From: Blautia coccoides
GTDB lineage: Bacteria > Bacillota > Clostridia > Lachnospirales > Lachnospiraceae
NCBI RefSeq assembly: GCF_034355335.1
Contig: NZ_CP136422.1
Location: 4,872,501 to 4,936,500 of the forward strand
Direction of reading: 5' to 3'
Length of the DNA: 64,000 bases
The first letter of the stretch is position 1; each line of letters opens with the position of its first letter. The translations under genes were made by a program, and so were the position numbers. Positions 51,591 to 62,360 of this stretch are shown here, in pieces. The notes under the pieces were generated by a model. It saw only the letters and a list, made by a program, of their open reading frames with translations, was not told the DNA's origin and did not search any database.

Positions 51591-53636
51591 TTATTTTTTT
51601 TCTTCCTCTTCAGCACTGCTGCCTGAAACAGTACGGATGACCGTATCCTGCTCCGGAGACTGGCTCACCGATGCAGCCCCATCCGTCGGAACATTAAGCG
51701 TATCCACTGGCACTTCATTTTCTGCCGGAGCCGGCAAGGCTCCATTTTTTTCGCCGATCCGCTTTTTCTCCTCTGGCTCTTTGATTCCCTTGATCTCTCT
51801 GAAAATCTTCATGAACTCTTTGCCTGTGATAGTCTCCCGCTGGATCAGGAAATCAGCGATTTTATCAAGGGCTTCCCTGTTGGCACTAAGCAGACGCTTT
51901 GCCTCATCATAGGAAACTTTCAGAAGCTTCATCACCTCATGGTCGATCTCTGTCGCAGTAGCATCACCGCAGTTTAAAACCGCACGGCCGTCCAGATACT
52001 GGCTCTGCGTATCCGCAAGGCCCATTAATCCGAAACGGTCAGACATACCATACTGGGTTATCATGGCACGGGCCACTTTGGTAGCCTGCTCAATATCATT
52101 GGCAGCACCTGTTGTCACTGTATCAAACACGATCTCCTCAGCCGCACGGCCTCCCAGATATCCCACTAGCATGGCTTCCAGTTCTTTTCTGGTATTCAGG
52201 AACTTTTCTTCCTCTGGCACATGCATAACATATCCCAAAGCTCCCATGGTACGGGGTACAATGGTTATTTTTTGAACGGGTTCGGAATCCTTCTGGAGGG
52301 CACTTACAAGTGCATGCCCTACTTCATGATAGGAGACAATTTTCCGCTCTTCCGCACTGAGGATCCTGTCCTTCTTCTCCTTACCTACCAGAACCACTTC
52401 CACAGCTTCCAGCAAATCCTTCTGGGAAACTGCTTTTCTGCCGTTCTTGACAGCCAGAATGGCCGCCTCATTGATCATATTGGCCAGGTCAGAACCTACG
52501 GCTCCTGACGTGGCAAGGGCAATGGCCTCCAAATCCACGGTCTCATCCAGAGAAACACTCTTAGCATGTACCTTGAGAATATTTACCCTGCCCTTTAAAT
52601 CCGGTCTGTCTACAATGACACGCCTGTCAAAACGTCCCGGACGCAGAAGTGCCGGGTCCAATACCTCCGGCCTGTTGGTTGCTGCCAGGATCAGAAGTCC
52701 TTTTGATGTATCAAATCCATCCATCTCAGCCAAAAGCTGATTCAATGTCTGTTCACGCTCATCATTGCCGCCGAATCTGGTATCACGTGTCTTACCGATG
52801 GCATCCACCTCATCGATAAAAATAATACAGGGGGCATTTTTCTTGGCTTCCTCGAACAGGTCACGCACACGGGAGGCTCCCACACCTACAAACATTTCCA
52901 CAAAGTCCGAACCGGACAGGGAGAAAAATGGAACGTGGGCTTCTCCGGCTACTGCTTTGGCAAGCAGAGTTTTACCGGTTCCCGGAGGTCCTACCAGGAG
53001 AGCGCCTTTCGGAAGCTTTGCCCCGATAGCTGTGTATTTGCCGGGATTGTGAAGGAAATCAACTACCTCCTGGAGTGATTCTTTGGCCTCATCCTGACCG
53101 GCCACATCCCGGAAAGTGACCCCTGTCTCCTTCTGCACATAGGCTTTTGCCTTGCTCTTGCCTACGCCGCCCATCATGCCGCCGCCTTTGTTCATTCGGC
53201 GGAACATAAAGCTGAACAGGGCCACCATTAAGACAACCGGTATCAGAATGCTCAGAAGGCTGTATATCAGCTCCCCTGCTATATTCGGCTGCTCCTTGTC
53301 GAAATCTTTGATGCCTGCTTTTTCAAGCCTTTTGGTAAGTTCGCTCAAATCCTCCATCAGTGTGGTAGTCTTTGTCTGTGCTGCCACTCCTGTACCATGC
53401 TTCAGGGTGATGGTAAGTGTGTCGGATTTCAGGACTACACTTTCTACTTCCCCCTTGTCCAGCATGGTGATAAATTCACTGTATTTTATTTTGCTGGAAT
53501 CTCCTCTGCCTATTTTTGTCATCATATTCATGCAGAGCAGCATGACTATTATACAAATCAGGAGCACCAAAAGGGACTGCTTATTTTGAGGACTTTTTTT
53601 GTTTGGGTCCTGGTTTTTATTTTGGTTTTGATCCAT
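51591..53636 (-). CDS. ftsH: ATP-dependent zinc metalloprotease FtsH
   Basis: This 681-residue membrane protease starts at the ATG at 53636 behind AGGAGGAAAG. Two N-terminal helices flank an extracytoplasmic domain. The AAA+ domain has Walker A GPPGTGKT, Walker [12 protein letters not shown] and the SRH ([11 protein letters not shown]). The zinc protease motif HEVGH follows. The acidic C-terminal tail is longer than average. It degrades misfolded membrane and regulatory proteins. Confidence 0.96.
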   Translation of the reverse strand: MDQNQNKNQDPNKKSPQNKQSLLVLLICIIVMLLCMNMMTKIGRGDSSKIKYSEFITMLDKGEVESVVLKSDTLTITLKHGTGVAAQTKTTTLMEDLSELTKRLEKAGIKDFDKEQPNIAGELIYSLLSILIPVVLMVALFSFMFRRMNKGGGMMGGVGKSKAKAYVQKETGVTFRDVAGQDEAKESLQEVVDFLHNPGKYTAIGAKLPKGALLVGPPGTGKTLLAKAVAGEAHVPFFSLSGSDFVEMFVGVGASRVRDLFEEAKKNAPCIIFIDEVDAIGKTRDTRFGGNDEREQTLNQLLAEMDGFDTSKGLLILAATNRPEVLDPALLRPGRFDRRVIVDRPDLKGRVNILKVHAKSVSLDETVDLEAIALATSGAVGSDLANMINEAAILAVKNGRKAVSQKDLLEAVEVVLVGKEKKDRILSAEERKIVSYHEVGHALVSALQKDSEPVQKITIVPRTMGALGYVMHVPEEEKFLNTRKELEAMLVGYLGGRAAEEIVFDTVTTGAANDIEQATKVARAMITQYGMSDRFGLMGLADTQSQYLDGRAVLNCGDATATEIDHEVMKLLKVSYDEAKRLLSANREALDKIADFLIQRETITGKEFMKIFREIKGIKEPEEKKRIGEKNGALPAPAENEVPVDTLNVPTDGAASVSQSPEQDTVIRTVSGSSAEEEEKK

Positions 53637-53876
53637 CTCTTTCCTCCTATTATTATCTCTTCTATTATACGGATTGAAACTTGATAAATCAATAAGAAGA
53701 TTATGAAAAAGACGACACATTTATAAAACTTTTGTTAATTTCCCTGTTATTCTGTGTAATCTGAACAAAATGATATATTTTTCCCGTTGCTACTGGAATT
53801 TCCTCTGTCTTTTGTAGTATACTATGGAAGGCGACATCACATACCCCAATATTTTGTAGAATAGAGGCATAGAAAA

Positions 53877-55352
53877 ATGAAAATCGGATTTGATAATGAC
53901 AAGTATTTGTCCATGCAGTCAGAACACATCCGCCAGCGGATCAATCAGTTTGACAACAAACTGTATCTGGAATTCGGCGGAAAGCTTTTTGATGACTACC
54001 ACGCATCCAGGGTCCTGCCCGGCTTTGCCCCTGACAGTAAGCTGCGCATGCTGATGCAGCTCTCCGACCACGCAGAAATCGTTATCGTTATCAGCGCCGG
54101 CGATATTGAAAAAAATAAAGTCCGCGGAGATTTAGGCATTACCTATGATATTGACGTGCTCCGCCTGATAGACTCCTTCAGAGGCAGAGGCTTTTATGTT
54201 GGCAGCGTTGTCATCACCCAGTATTCAGGCCAGAACAGCGCCAATAAATACAAAGACAAGCTGGAAAAACTGGGCATCAAGGTTTATCTGCACTATCCTA
54301 TCGAGGGATATCCAAGTAATATTCCGCTCATTGTAAGCGATGAAGGATACGGCAAAAACCAATACATTGAAACCACCAAACCCCTTGTGGTTGTCACAGC
54401 TCCAGGCCCCGGAAGCGGCAAAATGGCAACCTGCCTGTCCCAGCTCTACCATGAGCACAAAAGAGGCGTTCACGCGGGATATGCCAAATTTGAGACTTTC
54501 CCGATCTGGAATATTCCCCTGAAGCATCCGGTAAATCTGGCATATGAAGCGGCAACCGCAGACTTAAATGACGTCAACATGATCGACCCCTTCCATCTGG
54601 ACGCATACGGTGTGACTACTGTCAACTATAACCGTGATGTGGAAATCTTCCCGGTACTCAGTGCCATATTTGAGCGCATTTTCGGACAGTGTCCTTACCA
54701 GTCTCCAACGGATATGGGCGTGAATATGGCAGGAAACTGTATCTTTGACGACGAAGTATGCAAAGAAGCATCCAAGCAGGAAATCCTCCGCCGTTACTAT
54801 CAGGCTATCGACGGCCTTGCTGAGGGCACACGCACACAGGAAGAAGTCTTCAAGCTGGAGCTTCTGATGAAACAGGCCCACATCTCCACAGATGACCGCA
54901 AAGTCACCTCAGCAGCACTGATCCGAGCAGAAGTGACAGGTGCTCCCGCCGCGGCTCTGGAACTTGATGACGGGCGTATCATCACAGGAAAAACCTCAGA
55001 TCTGCTGGGTGCATCCGCTGCACTGCTGCTCAATACCCTGAAGGAACTGGCAGAGATTCCTCATGAGACCCATGTGATCTCACCGGCCTCCATTGAGCCT
55101 ATTCAGAAGCTTAAGACAGCATACCTTGGCAGCAAAAACCCACGCCTGCACACCGATGAGGTCCTCATTGCTCTTTCGAGTTCCGCCGCAACCAGCGATG
55201 TGGCAAAAAAAGCACTGGAACAGCTTCCCAAATTAAAGGGATGCCAGGTACATTCCTCTGTGATGCTTTCCTCTGTGGACAGGACCATTTTCCAGAAGCT
55301 GTCCGTACAGCTGACCTGTGAACCCGTCTATGAACACAAAAAATTATATTGA
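53877..55352 (+). CDS. DUF1846 domain-containing protein
   Basis: This 491-residue cytoplasmic protein belongs to the DUF1846 family of Firmicutes. Clear features are the N-terminal GFDNDKYLSMQSEHIRQRI, the P-loop-like VTAPGPGSGKMATCLSQLYHE (around residue 175), and FHLDAYGVTTVNYNRD. The family has known structures but no established reaction; a nucleotide or small-molecule function is suggested by the glycine-rich loop. It is a single gene ended by a strong terminator. Confidence 0.9.
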   Translation: MKIGFDNDKYLSMQSEHIRQRINQFDNKLYLEFGGKLFDDYHASRVLPGFAPDSKLRMLMQLSDHAEIVIVISAGDIEKNKVRGDLGITYDIDVLRLIDSFRGRGFYVGSVVITQYSGQNSANKYKDKLEKLGIKVYLHYPIEGYPSNIPLIVSDEGYGKNQYIETTKPLVVVTAPGPGSGKMATCLSQLYHEHKRGVHAGYAKFETFPIWNIPLKHPVNLAYEAATADLNDVNMIDPFHLDAYGVTTVNYNRDVEIFPVLSAIFERIFGQCPYQSPTDMGVNMAGNCIFDDEVCKEASKQEILRRYYQAIDGLAEGTRTQEEVFKLELLMKQAHISTDDRKVTSAALIRAEVTGAPAAALELDDGRIITGKTSDLLGASAALLLNTLKELAEIPHETHVISPASIEPIQKLKTAYLGSKNPRLHTDEVLIALSSSAATSDVAKKALEQLPKLKGCQVHSSVMLSSVDRTIFQKLSVQLTCEPVYEHKKLY

Positions 55353-55367
55353 TATAATGAAAAAATA

Positions 55368-55399
55368 CACCCCGTTTTGTGAGAACGGGGTGCTTTTTT
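55368..55399 (+). terminator. Intrinsic terminator after the DUF1846 gene
   Basis: CACCCCGTT (55368-55376) pairs perfectly with AACGGGGTG (55384-55392), followed by C and six T. Confidence 0.93.
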
Positions 55400-55506
55400 A
55401 TCATATTTTTATTATATTCTTTGCCTGTACCTGTTCAGTGCTCTCTCATCTACAGAGAAAAAAGCATACAGAATCACCTCAGACAGGGATTTTTACTTGG
55501 CTGCGA

Positions 55507-56523
55507 TCAGTCATCATAGCCATTTGGGTTATTTGACTGCCACTTCCAGGAATCAGCACACATTTCCCTGATTCCGAATTCCGCCTTCCATCCCAGCTCT
55601 TTTTCTGCTTTCTCAGCGCTGGAATAGCAGGTTGCGATATCGCCCGCGCGGCGTTCTTTGATCACGTACGGAATTTTCACGCCGGTTGCTTCTTCAAAGT
55701 TTTTCACAATATCCAGAACGCTGTAGCCGATCCCGGTTCCCAGATTGTAAACTTTCAGGCCTGCTTTCTCCTCGATCTTCTTCAGAGCCTTCACATGGCC
55801 TTTTGCCAGATCCACAACATGTATGTAATCACGCACACCTGTTCCGTCCGGTGTATCATAGTCATTGCCGAACACGCCCAGCTCTTTTAATTTGCCCACA
55901 GCTACCTGTGTGATATATGGCATCAGGTTGTTAGGAATACCGTTGGGGTTCTCTCCGATCATGCCGCTCTTATGCGCTCCGATCGGATTGAAGTAACGCA
56001 GAAGCACTACATTCCATTCCGGATCAGCTTTCTGGATATCCATAAGGATCTGCTCCAGCATGGATTTTGTCCAGCCATACGGATTGGTACACTGTCCCTT
56101 GGGACACTCTTCTGTAATAGGCACAAAAGCCGGATCCCCGTAAACGGTTGCGGAGGATGAGAAAATGATATTTTTTACGCCATGTTTTCTCATGACATCC
56201 ACCAGAGTCAAGGTTCCTGCAATATTATTCTCATAATATTCCCAGGGTTTCTGTACAGATTCCCCTACTGCTTTAAGCCCTGCAAAATGGATACAGGAAT
56301 CAATGCTCTCTTTCTCGAAAACAGCGTTCAGCGCATCCCTGTCAAGAATATCTGCCTTATAAAAGGTAACCGGTTTGCCTGTGATCTTCTCCACTCTCTG
56401 TAAAGATTTCTCACTGGAGTTACTGAGGTTGTCCAATACCACTACATCATATCCTGCAGTCTGCAGTTCCACTACCGTATGGCTTCCGATATAACCAGCA
56501 CCGCCTGTCACTAAAATTGCCAT
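55507..56523 (-). CDS. galE: UDP-glucose 4-epimerase
   Basis: This 338-residue short-chain dehydrogenase-type epimerase has the NAD-binding GGAGYIGSH near the N-terminus and the catalytic Ser/Tyr region SSSATVYG...NPYGWTK. GalE interconverts UDP-Glc and UDP-Gal, and some forms also UDP-GlcNAc and UDP-GalNAc. AAGGAGGAG precedes the ATG. It follows the nahK-like kinase by 91 nt in an operon matching lnpB-lnpC-lnpD, which suggests the dual-specificity epimerase of the galacto-N-biose route. Confidence 0.95.
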   Translation of the reverse strand: MAILVTGGAGYIGSHTVVELQTAGYDVVVLDNLSNSSEKSLQRVEKITGKPVTFYKADILDRDALNAVFEKESIDSCIHFAGLKAVGESVQKPWEYYENNIAGTLTLVDVMRKHGVKNIIFSSSATVYGDPAFVPITEECPKGQCTNPYGWTKSMLEQILMDIQKADPEWNVVLLRYFNPIGAHKSGMIGENPNGIPNNLMPYITQVAVGKLKELGVFGNDYDTPDGTGVRDYIHVVDLAKGHVKALKKIEEKAGLKVYNLGTGIGYSVLDIVKNFEEATGVKIPYVIKERRAGDIATCYSSAEKAEKELGWKAEFGIREMCADSWKWQSNNPNGYDD

Positions 56524-56614
56524 TTTAACTCCTCCTTCTAACTATCCTGTTTTAAAACACATTTTCTGTTCATAACTACTTTAACACTTTTTACCTGAAA
56601 AGAAAAGAAAAATT

Positions 56615-57721
56615 TTATCTGTACTTATCCACTATGGCATTCATAGCTGAGAGCTTTCTCTCCATATCCGCAACCAGCTTAAACTGTGTGCGGCATCGGT
56701 CCAGATTATGTCCCTCCCGATGTGTCTTGAAGTAGACATCTCCATCCAGATGATCGGCCAGAAAACGCATGCCGCATTCATATGTCATGACCATTGCCCC
56801 TATAGGCAGCATGTCCAGCTCCTCATCTGTCAGGCTGCCGGCACAGCCCTCCACAAATCCCTTTGTGTACAGCTCAAACAATTCCATATCACATGAGACC
56901 CTGGACAGATCCCTCTCATCCTCATCTGCAGTGCTTGCGCCGAAGCGGATGGAATCCCCGAAATCATTGACTGCCAGTCCCGGCATCACTGTATCCAGGT
57001 CGATCACGCAGATGGCCTTTCCTGTCTCGTTATCTATCATGATATTGTTGAGCTTTGTATCATTGTGGGTAACACGAAGAGGCAGCTTCTTCTCAGCCTG
57101 CATCTCTCCAAGCACGAAGGCCAGATTCTCCCTCTCCAGTACAAACTGTATTTCTCTCTGCACATCCCCGGCATAACCGCAGGCATCCCGGGCCACAGCC
57201 GCTTTGAAATCCTCCAGACGGCTTGCGGTATTATGGAAATTGACAATGGTCTCATGCAGTGTCTCTGCCGGATAATCTGCCAGCATTCCCTGAAAATGGC
57301 CGAAGGCAACTGCGCTCTGGTAGAAATCTTCCTTGTTCTCCACCTTGTCATAACAGCTCGCTCCCTCAATGAACAGATACGCCCTCCAGTAATCTCCCGC
57401 ACAATCTATATAATAAGGCCTTCCGTCTCCGGCTGATATGATATTCAGGGTCTCCCTGTCGGCATCCCCGCCCTTTTCCATGATTTTCTTCCTGAGCCAT
57501 GATGTGACACCCACAATATTCTCCATCAGCTCCACAGGCTTATGAAAAATACTCTTATTCATCCTTTGGAGGATATATCTCCTCCTGCCCTGTTCTGTCT
57601 GGAATTCCAGACGGAAGGTATCATTTATATGGCCGCTGCCGTATGGAATCTCCTCCACCAGCTTTCCCGGAAATGTAAAGTTCTCAATTACCTCTCTGCG
57701 TATCAGTTCCTCGCCGCTCAC
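56615..57721 (-). CDS. nahK: N-acetylhexosamine 1-kinase (NahK/LnpB-like)
   Basis: This 368-residue phosphotransferase has a GTG start behind GGAGG. Segments match bifidobacterial NahK (LnpB) closely along the length: YGSGHIND, RYILQRMNKSIF, RVTHNDTKLNNIM (catalytic loop), VIDLDTVMPG, DFGDSIRFGASTA, ECGMRFLADHLDGD. NahK phosphorylates GlcNAc and GalNAc at C1. With the adjacent nucleotidyltransferase and GalE it would channel GalNAc/GlcNAc into UDP-sugars and central metabolism. No LnpA phosphorylase is in the window. Confidence 0.9.
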   Translation of the reverse strand: MSGEELIRREVIENFTFPGKLVEEIPYGSGHINDTFRLEFQTEQGRRRYILQRMNKSIFHKPVELMENIVGVTSWLRKKIMEKGGDADRETLNIISAGDGRPYYIDCAGDYWRAYLFIEGASCYDKVENKEDFYQSAVAFGHFQGMLADYPAETLHETIVNFHNTASRLEDFKAAVARDACGYAGDVQREIQFVLERENLAFVLGEMQAEKKLPLRVTHNDTKLNNIMIDNETGKAICVIDLDTVMPGLAVNDFGDSIRFGASTADEDERDLSRVSCDMELFELYTKGFVEGCAGSLTDEELDMLPIGAMVMTYECGMRFLADHLDGDVYFKTHREGHNLDRCRTQFKLVADMERKLSAMNAIVDKYR

Positions 57722-57724
57722 TTG

Positions 57725-58654
57725 TTATTCCTCCAATAGTTTCTCCGGATAGAGGCCGCTTTCTTTTAATTTTCTGATGGCATCAACTACCACCGGCTTA
57801 TCCTCTTTATATGTAACACCGTACCATTTATCCATTGATTTGAGAACCTCCACAGTAGCCTTATCCTCAGCCAGAAGCTCACCCACCACTGATGGCAGGA
57901 AATATTCGCACTTCATGGGATTGCTCTGCAGGTTTTTCTCAAGGAACAGAGGAAATCTGTCCCTCAGCTCTCTCAGTATGCTGGCCGTAAATCCCCACAT
58001 ATTCATAGACACTGTGCTGCCCTCTGGAATCTCTGTCCAGGTTTTGCCCTCATCCTCTGTGTAGGCAGCACCTTCCGGCCGTTTCTCAATATGGGTCCTC
58101 TCATGGATTCCCACAAGATAGTGGTTTTCATCTGTCTCACAGACACCTCTCGCCACATGCCCATTCTCTGTAAGCGTGTTCTCCAGCACATAGCCCACCA
58201 TGGTATAGCGGTATTTGTCATCATCCTGATGCGTTGTCAGGTAATCATAAATCATACGGAATGCGTGGGCACCGTAGTAGTCATCCGCATTGATCACCGC
58301 AAAGGGTGCATCCACTACATCCAGACAGCACAGAACCGCATGCCCCGTTCCCCATGGTTTCACTCTTCCCTCCGGCACAGAAAAACCTTCCGGAATCTTC
58401 CCCAGCTCCTGAAATACATATTCCACCTGGATATGCCTGCTCAGACGGTCACCTACCGCCTCTCTGAAATCCTTTTCATTCTCTCTCTTTATGATAAATA
58501 CTACTTTTTTAAATCCTGCCTTCACTGCATCATAGATGGAAAAATCCATAATGATATGTCCCTGCTCGTCGACGGGATCTATCTGCTTGAGACCGCCATA
58601 GCGGCTTCCCATCCCTGCTGCCATAACTACTAATACCGGTTCTTTCATCTTCAT
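57725..58654 (-). CDS. Sugar nucleotidyltransferase (LnpC-like)
   Basis: This 309-residue protein has the nucleotidyltransferase signature VMAAGMGSRYGGLKQ near the N-terminus, VINADDYYG (metal-binding Asp) around residue 115, and WGTGHAVLCC. Its place between promoter and nahK matches lnpC, which exchanges hexosamine-1-phosphate with UDP-sugars. A plain UTP-dependent pyrophosphorylase is the alternative. AAGGAGGA precedes the ATG; the second ATG six nt later is equally possible. Confidence 0.85.
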   Translation of the reverse strand: MKMKEPVLVVMAAGMGSRYGGLKQIDPVDEQGHIIMDFSIYDAVKAGFKKVVFIIKRENEKDFREAVGDRLSRHIQVEYVFQELGKIPEGFSVPEGRVKPWGTGHAVLCCLDVVDAPFAVINADDYYGAHAFRMIYDYLTTHQDDDKYRYTMVGYVLENTLTENGHVARGVCETDENHYLVGIHERTHIEKRPEGAAYTEDEGKTWTEIPEGSTVSMNMWGFTASILRELRDRFPLFLEKNLQSNPMKCEYFLPSVVGELLAEDKATVEVLKSMDKWYGVTYKEDKPVVVDAIRKLKESGLYPEKLLEE

Positions 58655-59277
58655 TGCTCCTCCTTACGAATGTGTTTGCCTGATGCAGGATGCCATCGCA
58701 TTCCTGCCTGTTAATCATTATACTACACATCCTTTTATTTCACCACATATAAAGCAATGTAAAGATATTCTTTCATATCAGTTCAGTTTGTATGTATGTT
58801 TTTGCTGCTATGAAATAGAAAGGCTGAACGGTAACATTTTTTCGCAGCACTTGTTACTGTCCACAGTATGCTAAAAGTGTAGTTTCTGTACAGTCACAAC
58901 ACTTTTTCTAAGTATAGCATATTTGTACAATTGTTCTTTACACAATTTGATATGTTATTTATCTTAATAAATTCTTAAATTATATTCTTTTGCCGTTTTC
59001 ACCAAAATTTGACGATTTTTTTATGCATATAACACTATAAATAGAGTATACGTATCTATTTTGACAAAATATATCCTACAGGCAGACATCATTCTTTTAC
59101 TGGACAGGCAATCTGATTGTACAAATGCGTTTTTTGTTTTGACCTGGTGATATTCCTGATCACAGACAGCGCCCTGCATTTCTTGCTGTTTTTTTTCCGT
59201 AATAGTTCAACTGGCAAAACTGTATGGTTTTTCTGAAAAAGTTGTTTTATAATATATTCATGCTATGGAGGTGTCCT
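58655..59277. other. Divergent intergenic region between lnp-like operon and AraC gene
   Basis: This AT-rich 623-nt gap has no supported gene. On the minus strand a -10-like TATAAT (58717-58722) precedes the lnp-like operon. On the plus strand TATAAT at about 59249 precedes the AraC gene. AAAAGTGT (about 58872) is the inverted partner of ACACTTTT (about 58900), a candidate regulator site between the two. Confidence 0.5.
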
Positions 59278-60174
59278 ATGCCATTTGAGAGTCTTGAATT
59301 AAGAGAAGATATCAGTATCTCCAAAGTTGTCACCATACACTATTTTGAATATATGAGTGACTTCAGCTTTCCCGGTGAATCCCATGACTTCTGGGAATTC
59401 CTCTGCGTCGACAAAGGCGAAGTGGATATCATAGCCGGTGACAAGCCCCACACACTGAAAAGAGGGCAGATCGCCTTCCACAAACCAAATGAATTTCACA
59501 GTCTGAAGGCCAATGGCCGGATCGCTCCGAACCTTGTGGTCATTTCATTTGAATGCAGTGCTCCTGCCATGCAGTATTTTGAAGGGCTGATCACAGATAT
59601 CAGTGAAACAGCCCGCTATCTCATGGCTCAGATCATCTATGAGGCAAAGCACTGCATCGCTACCCCGCTGGATGATCCGTATACCACCCATATGGAGCGC
59701 TGCACAGAGGCAGCCTTCGGTTCAGAACAGCTCATCAAGCTCTATCTGGAACAGCTCCTTATACATCTGGTACGGGAACAGGTAAAAGGGGGCGGCAGCG
59801 CGCCGGCTGTAGTCAAATCCATCAAGCAGAAAAATGACGCTATCATTTACAAGCGGATCACTGCTTATCTGGAAGAACATATCCGGGAACATCTCACCAT
59901 TGAAGAGATCTGCAGGGCAAACCTGATCGGGCGTTCCCAGCTGCAGAAGCTTTTCCGGGAACAGCAGCAGTGCGGCGTGATCGAATATTTCTCCAGGCTC
60001 AAAATAGATCTGGCAAAACAGCTCATCCGGGAGAACCACCACAATTTCACGCAGATATCAGACTATCTGGGCTACACTTCCATCCATTATTTTTCCAGGC
60101 AGTTTAAAAAACTTTCAGGCATGACCCCATCCGAATATGCCTCATCCATCAAACTGCTTGCCGAAAGGCCATAA
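59278..60174 (+). CDS. AraC-family transcriptional regulator
   Basis: This 298-residue protein starts at the ATG at 59278 behind GGAGGTG; earlier in-frame codons lack a site. The N-terminal half is a cupin-like sensor (HDFWEFLCVDKGEVDIIAGDKPHTLKRGQIAFHKPNEFH), and the C-terminal 100 residues contain two AraC helix-turn-helix motifs (LTIEEICRANLIGRSQLQKLFRE and NFTQISDYLGYTSIHYFSRQFKKLSGMTPSEY). It is divergent from the lnp-like operon and upstream of nagB, so control of amino-sugar use is likely. Confidence 0.92.
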   Translation: MPFESLELREDISISKVVTIHYFEYMSDFSFPGESHDFWEFLCVDKGEVDIIAGDKPHTLKRGQIAFHKPNEFHSLKANGRIAPNLVVISFECSAPAMQYFEGLITDISETARYLMAQIIYEAKHCIATPLDDPYTTHMERCTEAAFGSEQLIKLYLEQLLIHLVREQVKGGGSAPAVVKSIKQKNDAIIYKRITAYLEEHIREHLTIEEICRANLIGRSQLQKLFREQQQCGVIEYFSRLKIDLAKQLIRENHHNFTQISDYLGYTSIHYFSRQFKKLSGMTPSEYASSIKLLAERP

Positions 60175-60202
60175 TTCTGAAACTTCTTTCAGGATTTTAT
60201 CA

Positions 60203-60231
60203 TTGTTTTACAAGAGTATTCATATTATAAT
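60203..60231 (+). promoter_or_regulatory. nagB promoter
   Basis: A -35 TTGTTT (60203-60208), a 17-bp spacer and -10 TATAAT (60226-60231) lie 52 nt before the start codon. Confidence 0.7.
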
Positions 60232-60282
60232 GAAGAAAAAGAGCACGGTGAAATGGGGGCTCGCAATAAAGGAGAATGTGTT

Positions 60283-61011
60283 ATGAAAATCTACAGAACA
60301 AAGGACTACGAAGAAATGAGCAAAAAGGCAGCACACATCATTGCTGCTCAGATTGTATTAAAACCTGACTGTGTTCTCGGTCTGGCTACCGGTTCCACAC
60401 CGGTAGGCACATACAAGAACCTGGTTGAATGGTATAAAAACGGAGATTTGGACTTTTCTGCCCTCTCCTCCTGCAATCTCGACGAATACAGAGGCTTAAG
60501 CCCCGAAAATGACCAGAGTTACCGCTATTTCATGAACACTAACCTGTTTGATCACGTAAACATCCGCAAAGACCACACCTTCGTTCCGGACGGACAGGAA
60601 GAGAACAGTGACAAAGCCTGCCAGATGTATGAACAGATCATCCATGATCTGGGCGGCATTGACCTGCAGCTTCTGGGTCTTGGACATAACGGACATATCG
60701 GCTTCAACGAGCCGGCAGAGGAATTCCCTAAGATCACACATTGTGTTGACCTGACAGAGAGCACGATCCAGGCTAACAAACGCTTCTTTGAAAAGGAATC
60801 TGATGTACCGAGACAGGCCTATACCATGGGCATCGGCACCATCATGAGCGCCAAAAAAATCCTTGTAGTGGTAAGCGGTGAAGACAAGGCGGATATCCTC
60901 AGCAAAATCATCAACGGTCCTATCACCCCTCAGGTTCCTGCTTCTATTCTGCAGTTACATCCTGATGTGACCATCGTTGCTGATAACGCTGCACTCTCCA
61001 AAGTAAAATAA
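60283..61011 (+). CDS. nagB: Glucosamine-6-phosphate deaminase
   Basis: This 242-residue enzyme converts GlcN-6-P to fructose-6-P and ammonia. The ATG at 60283 follows AAAGGAG. Family motifs are GLATGSTPVGTY, CNLDEYRGL (catalytic Asp), LGLGHNGHIGFNEP and AYTMGIGTIMSAKKIL. It has its own promoter and terminator and feeds amino sugars from the neighbouring pathway or from cell-wall recycling into glycolysis. Confidence 0.96.
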   Translation: MKIYRTKDYEEMSKKAAHIIAAQIVLKPDCVLGLATGSTPVGTYKNLVEWYKNGDLDFSALSSCNLDEYRGLSPENDQSYRYFMNTNLFDHVNIRKDHTFVPDGQEENSDKACQMYEQIIHDLGGIDLQLLGLGHNGHIGFNEPAEEFPKITHCVDLTESTIQANKRFFEKESDVPRQAYTMGIGTIMSAKKILVVVSGEDKADILSKIINGPITPQVPASILQLHPDVTIVADNAALSKVK

Positions 61012-61028
61012 TCACCTCTTTTATTTTT

Positions 61029-61063
61029 AAAAGGGAGCGGCCTGCCGGCTGCTCCCTTTTTCT
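61029..61063. terminator. Terminator after nagB
   Basis: AAAAGGGAGC (61029-61038) and GCTCCCTTTT (61051-61060) form a perfect 10-bp stem with A- and T-runs, usable for both convergent genes. Confidence 0.88.
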
Positions 61064-61079
61064 ATCACCTCGTTATTTA

Positions 61080-62360
61080 TCATCTCATTTTTAAAAGTTC
61101 TTTCATTTTCAGTTTGTTTCCGTAATGCAGGACTGACGCACTGTATACTCTTATAGACACTGTGGCGATCACAATGATAAAGATAAGAAGAAGTCCCATG
61201 GAAATGATCAGATCCCCTGTCTTCATTCCTCCCGTCAGCAAAGTAAATGGAACGGAAAACGGCGCGGAAAACGGAAGATACATGGCAAGCTTAGCAAGAG
61301 CGCTGCTTCCGCCTCCTGCAATGGCTGTAAAATATCCCAGATAAAAGCTGCCCAGGCTGATGAACATTACAGGCATCATGGCTGAATTCAAATCCTCCAC
61401 CTTGCTCACAGCCGCACCGCATACAGAATTCATCACCGCATACAGAGCGTATCCAAGAATAAAATATACCATCAGGATCAAAACATTAAAAGGCGTGATG
61501 CTTGAAAAACTGATTGCCACTCCGCTTATATTAAAGTTCTTCGGAACAAACACCGTGTAACAGATCACAGCAAATACTATAATGGCAGCCATCTGTAAAA
61601 GTCCCAGAACTCCCATAGCCAGACACTTTCCAATGAGTATTCTGGAAGGTTTTGCAGATACCACCAGGGTCTCCATAACTCTGGAAGTCTTCTCTGACGC
61701 CACGGACATAGCGACACCATATCCGTAATAATATACCGCAAAAAACATGATAAAGACTGCAACAATGCCCAGGATGTAGCCTGTAACATCCATATTCCCA
61801 ACAGATTCATCTGTGTAAGGCAAAGATAAAGTGGATTTGGCAATAGTCTCACTGTCAACACCGCTTTCCTGTAGTATATTCTTCTGCCATATTTTATTGC
61901 AGATATCCGATATTTTCTGTGAACTTATTCCCTTCATAAAATTGGCGTTTACGACATGGATAAAGGGGATACCGTCCTTTTCCTCAATGACGATCAGAGA
62001 ATCTTCCTCATTTTCATTGATATGAGCACGGATGTCTTCCTCCTCCTCTTTTGCAGCAGTCTTAAAATTCCTGTCCATATATACACTTCTCAAAGTGTCC
62101 ATATCTTTCTCAAAAATGCCGGTCTGGTCGATGAGATAGCAGACAGGTGCGTCTTCATCTGCAGCGATCTGCTCCGAAGCGTTCTCTGTACCCGCATCGG
62201 TATTTTTCTCTTCTCCGCCGCCTTTCACTGCGGATATGATACGTGGGGCCAGGCACAGGGCCAGCACCATTATCATAATGATCACGGTTGATACAATAAA
62301 GGCTTTCTTTCTGGCAGCCTCTTTTAAAGTGTATGAAAATACGGTTGTTATCTGTTTCAT
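61080..62360 (-). CDS. ABC-2-type transporter permease (NatB-like)
   Basis: This 426-residue membrane protein has an N-terminal helix (around residues 20-44), an extracytoplasmic domain of about 150 residues, and five or six C-terminal helices including the ABC-2 segment GYGVAMSVASEKTSRVMETLVVSAKPSRILIGKCLAMGVLGLLQ. It resembles NatB of sodium/drug exporters. The start overlaps the ATPase stop by 4 nt. The substrate is unknown. Confidence 0.9.
   Translation of the reverse strand: MKQITTVFSYTLKEAARKKAFIVSTVIIMIMVLALCLAPRIISAVKGGGEEKNTDAGTENASEQIAADEDAPVCYLIDQTGIFEKDMDTLRSVYMDRNFKTAAKEEEEDIRAHINENEEDSLIVIEEKDGIPFIHVVNANFMKGISSQKISDICNKIWQKNILQESGVDSETIAKSTLSLPYTDESVGNMDVTGYILGIVAVFIMFFAVYYYGYGVAMSVASEKTSRVMETLVVSAKPSRILIGKCLAMGVLGLLQMAAIIVFAVICYTVFVPKNFNISGVAISFSSITPFNVLILMVYFILGYALYAVMNSVCGAAVSKVEDLNSAMMPVMFISLGSFYLGYFTAIAGGGSSALAKLAMYLPFSAPFSVPFTLLTGGMKTGDLIISMGLLLIFIIVIATVSIRVYSASVLHYGNKLKMKELLKMR

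Noticed and set aside
58655..59277. Riboswitch or small RNA in the long gap before the AraC gene
   Set aside because: The gap is AT-rich with one short inverted repeat and promoter-like hexamers. No recognisable riboswitch core or compact fold could be supported.
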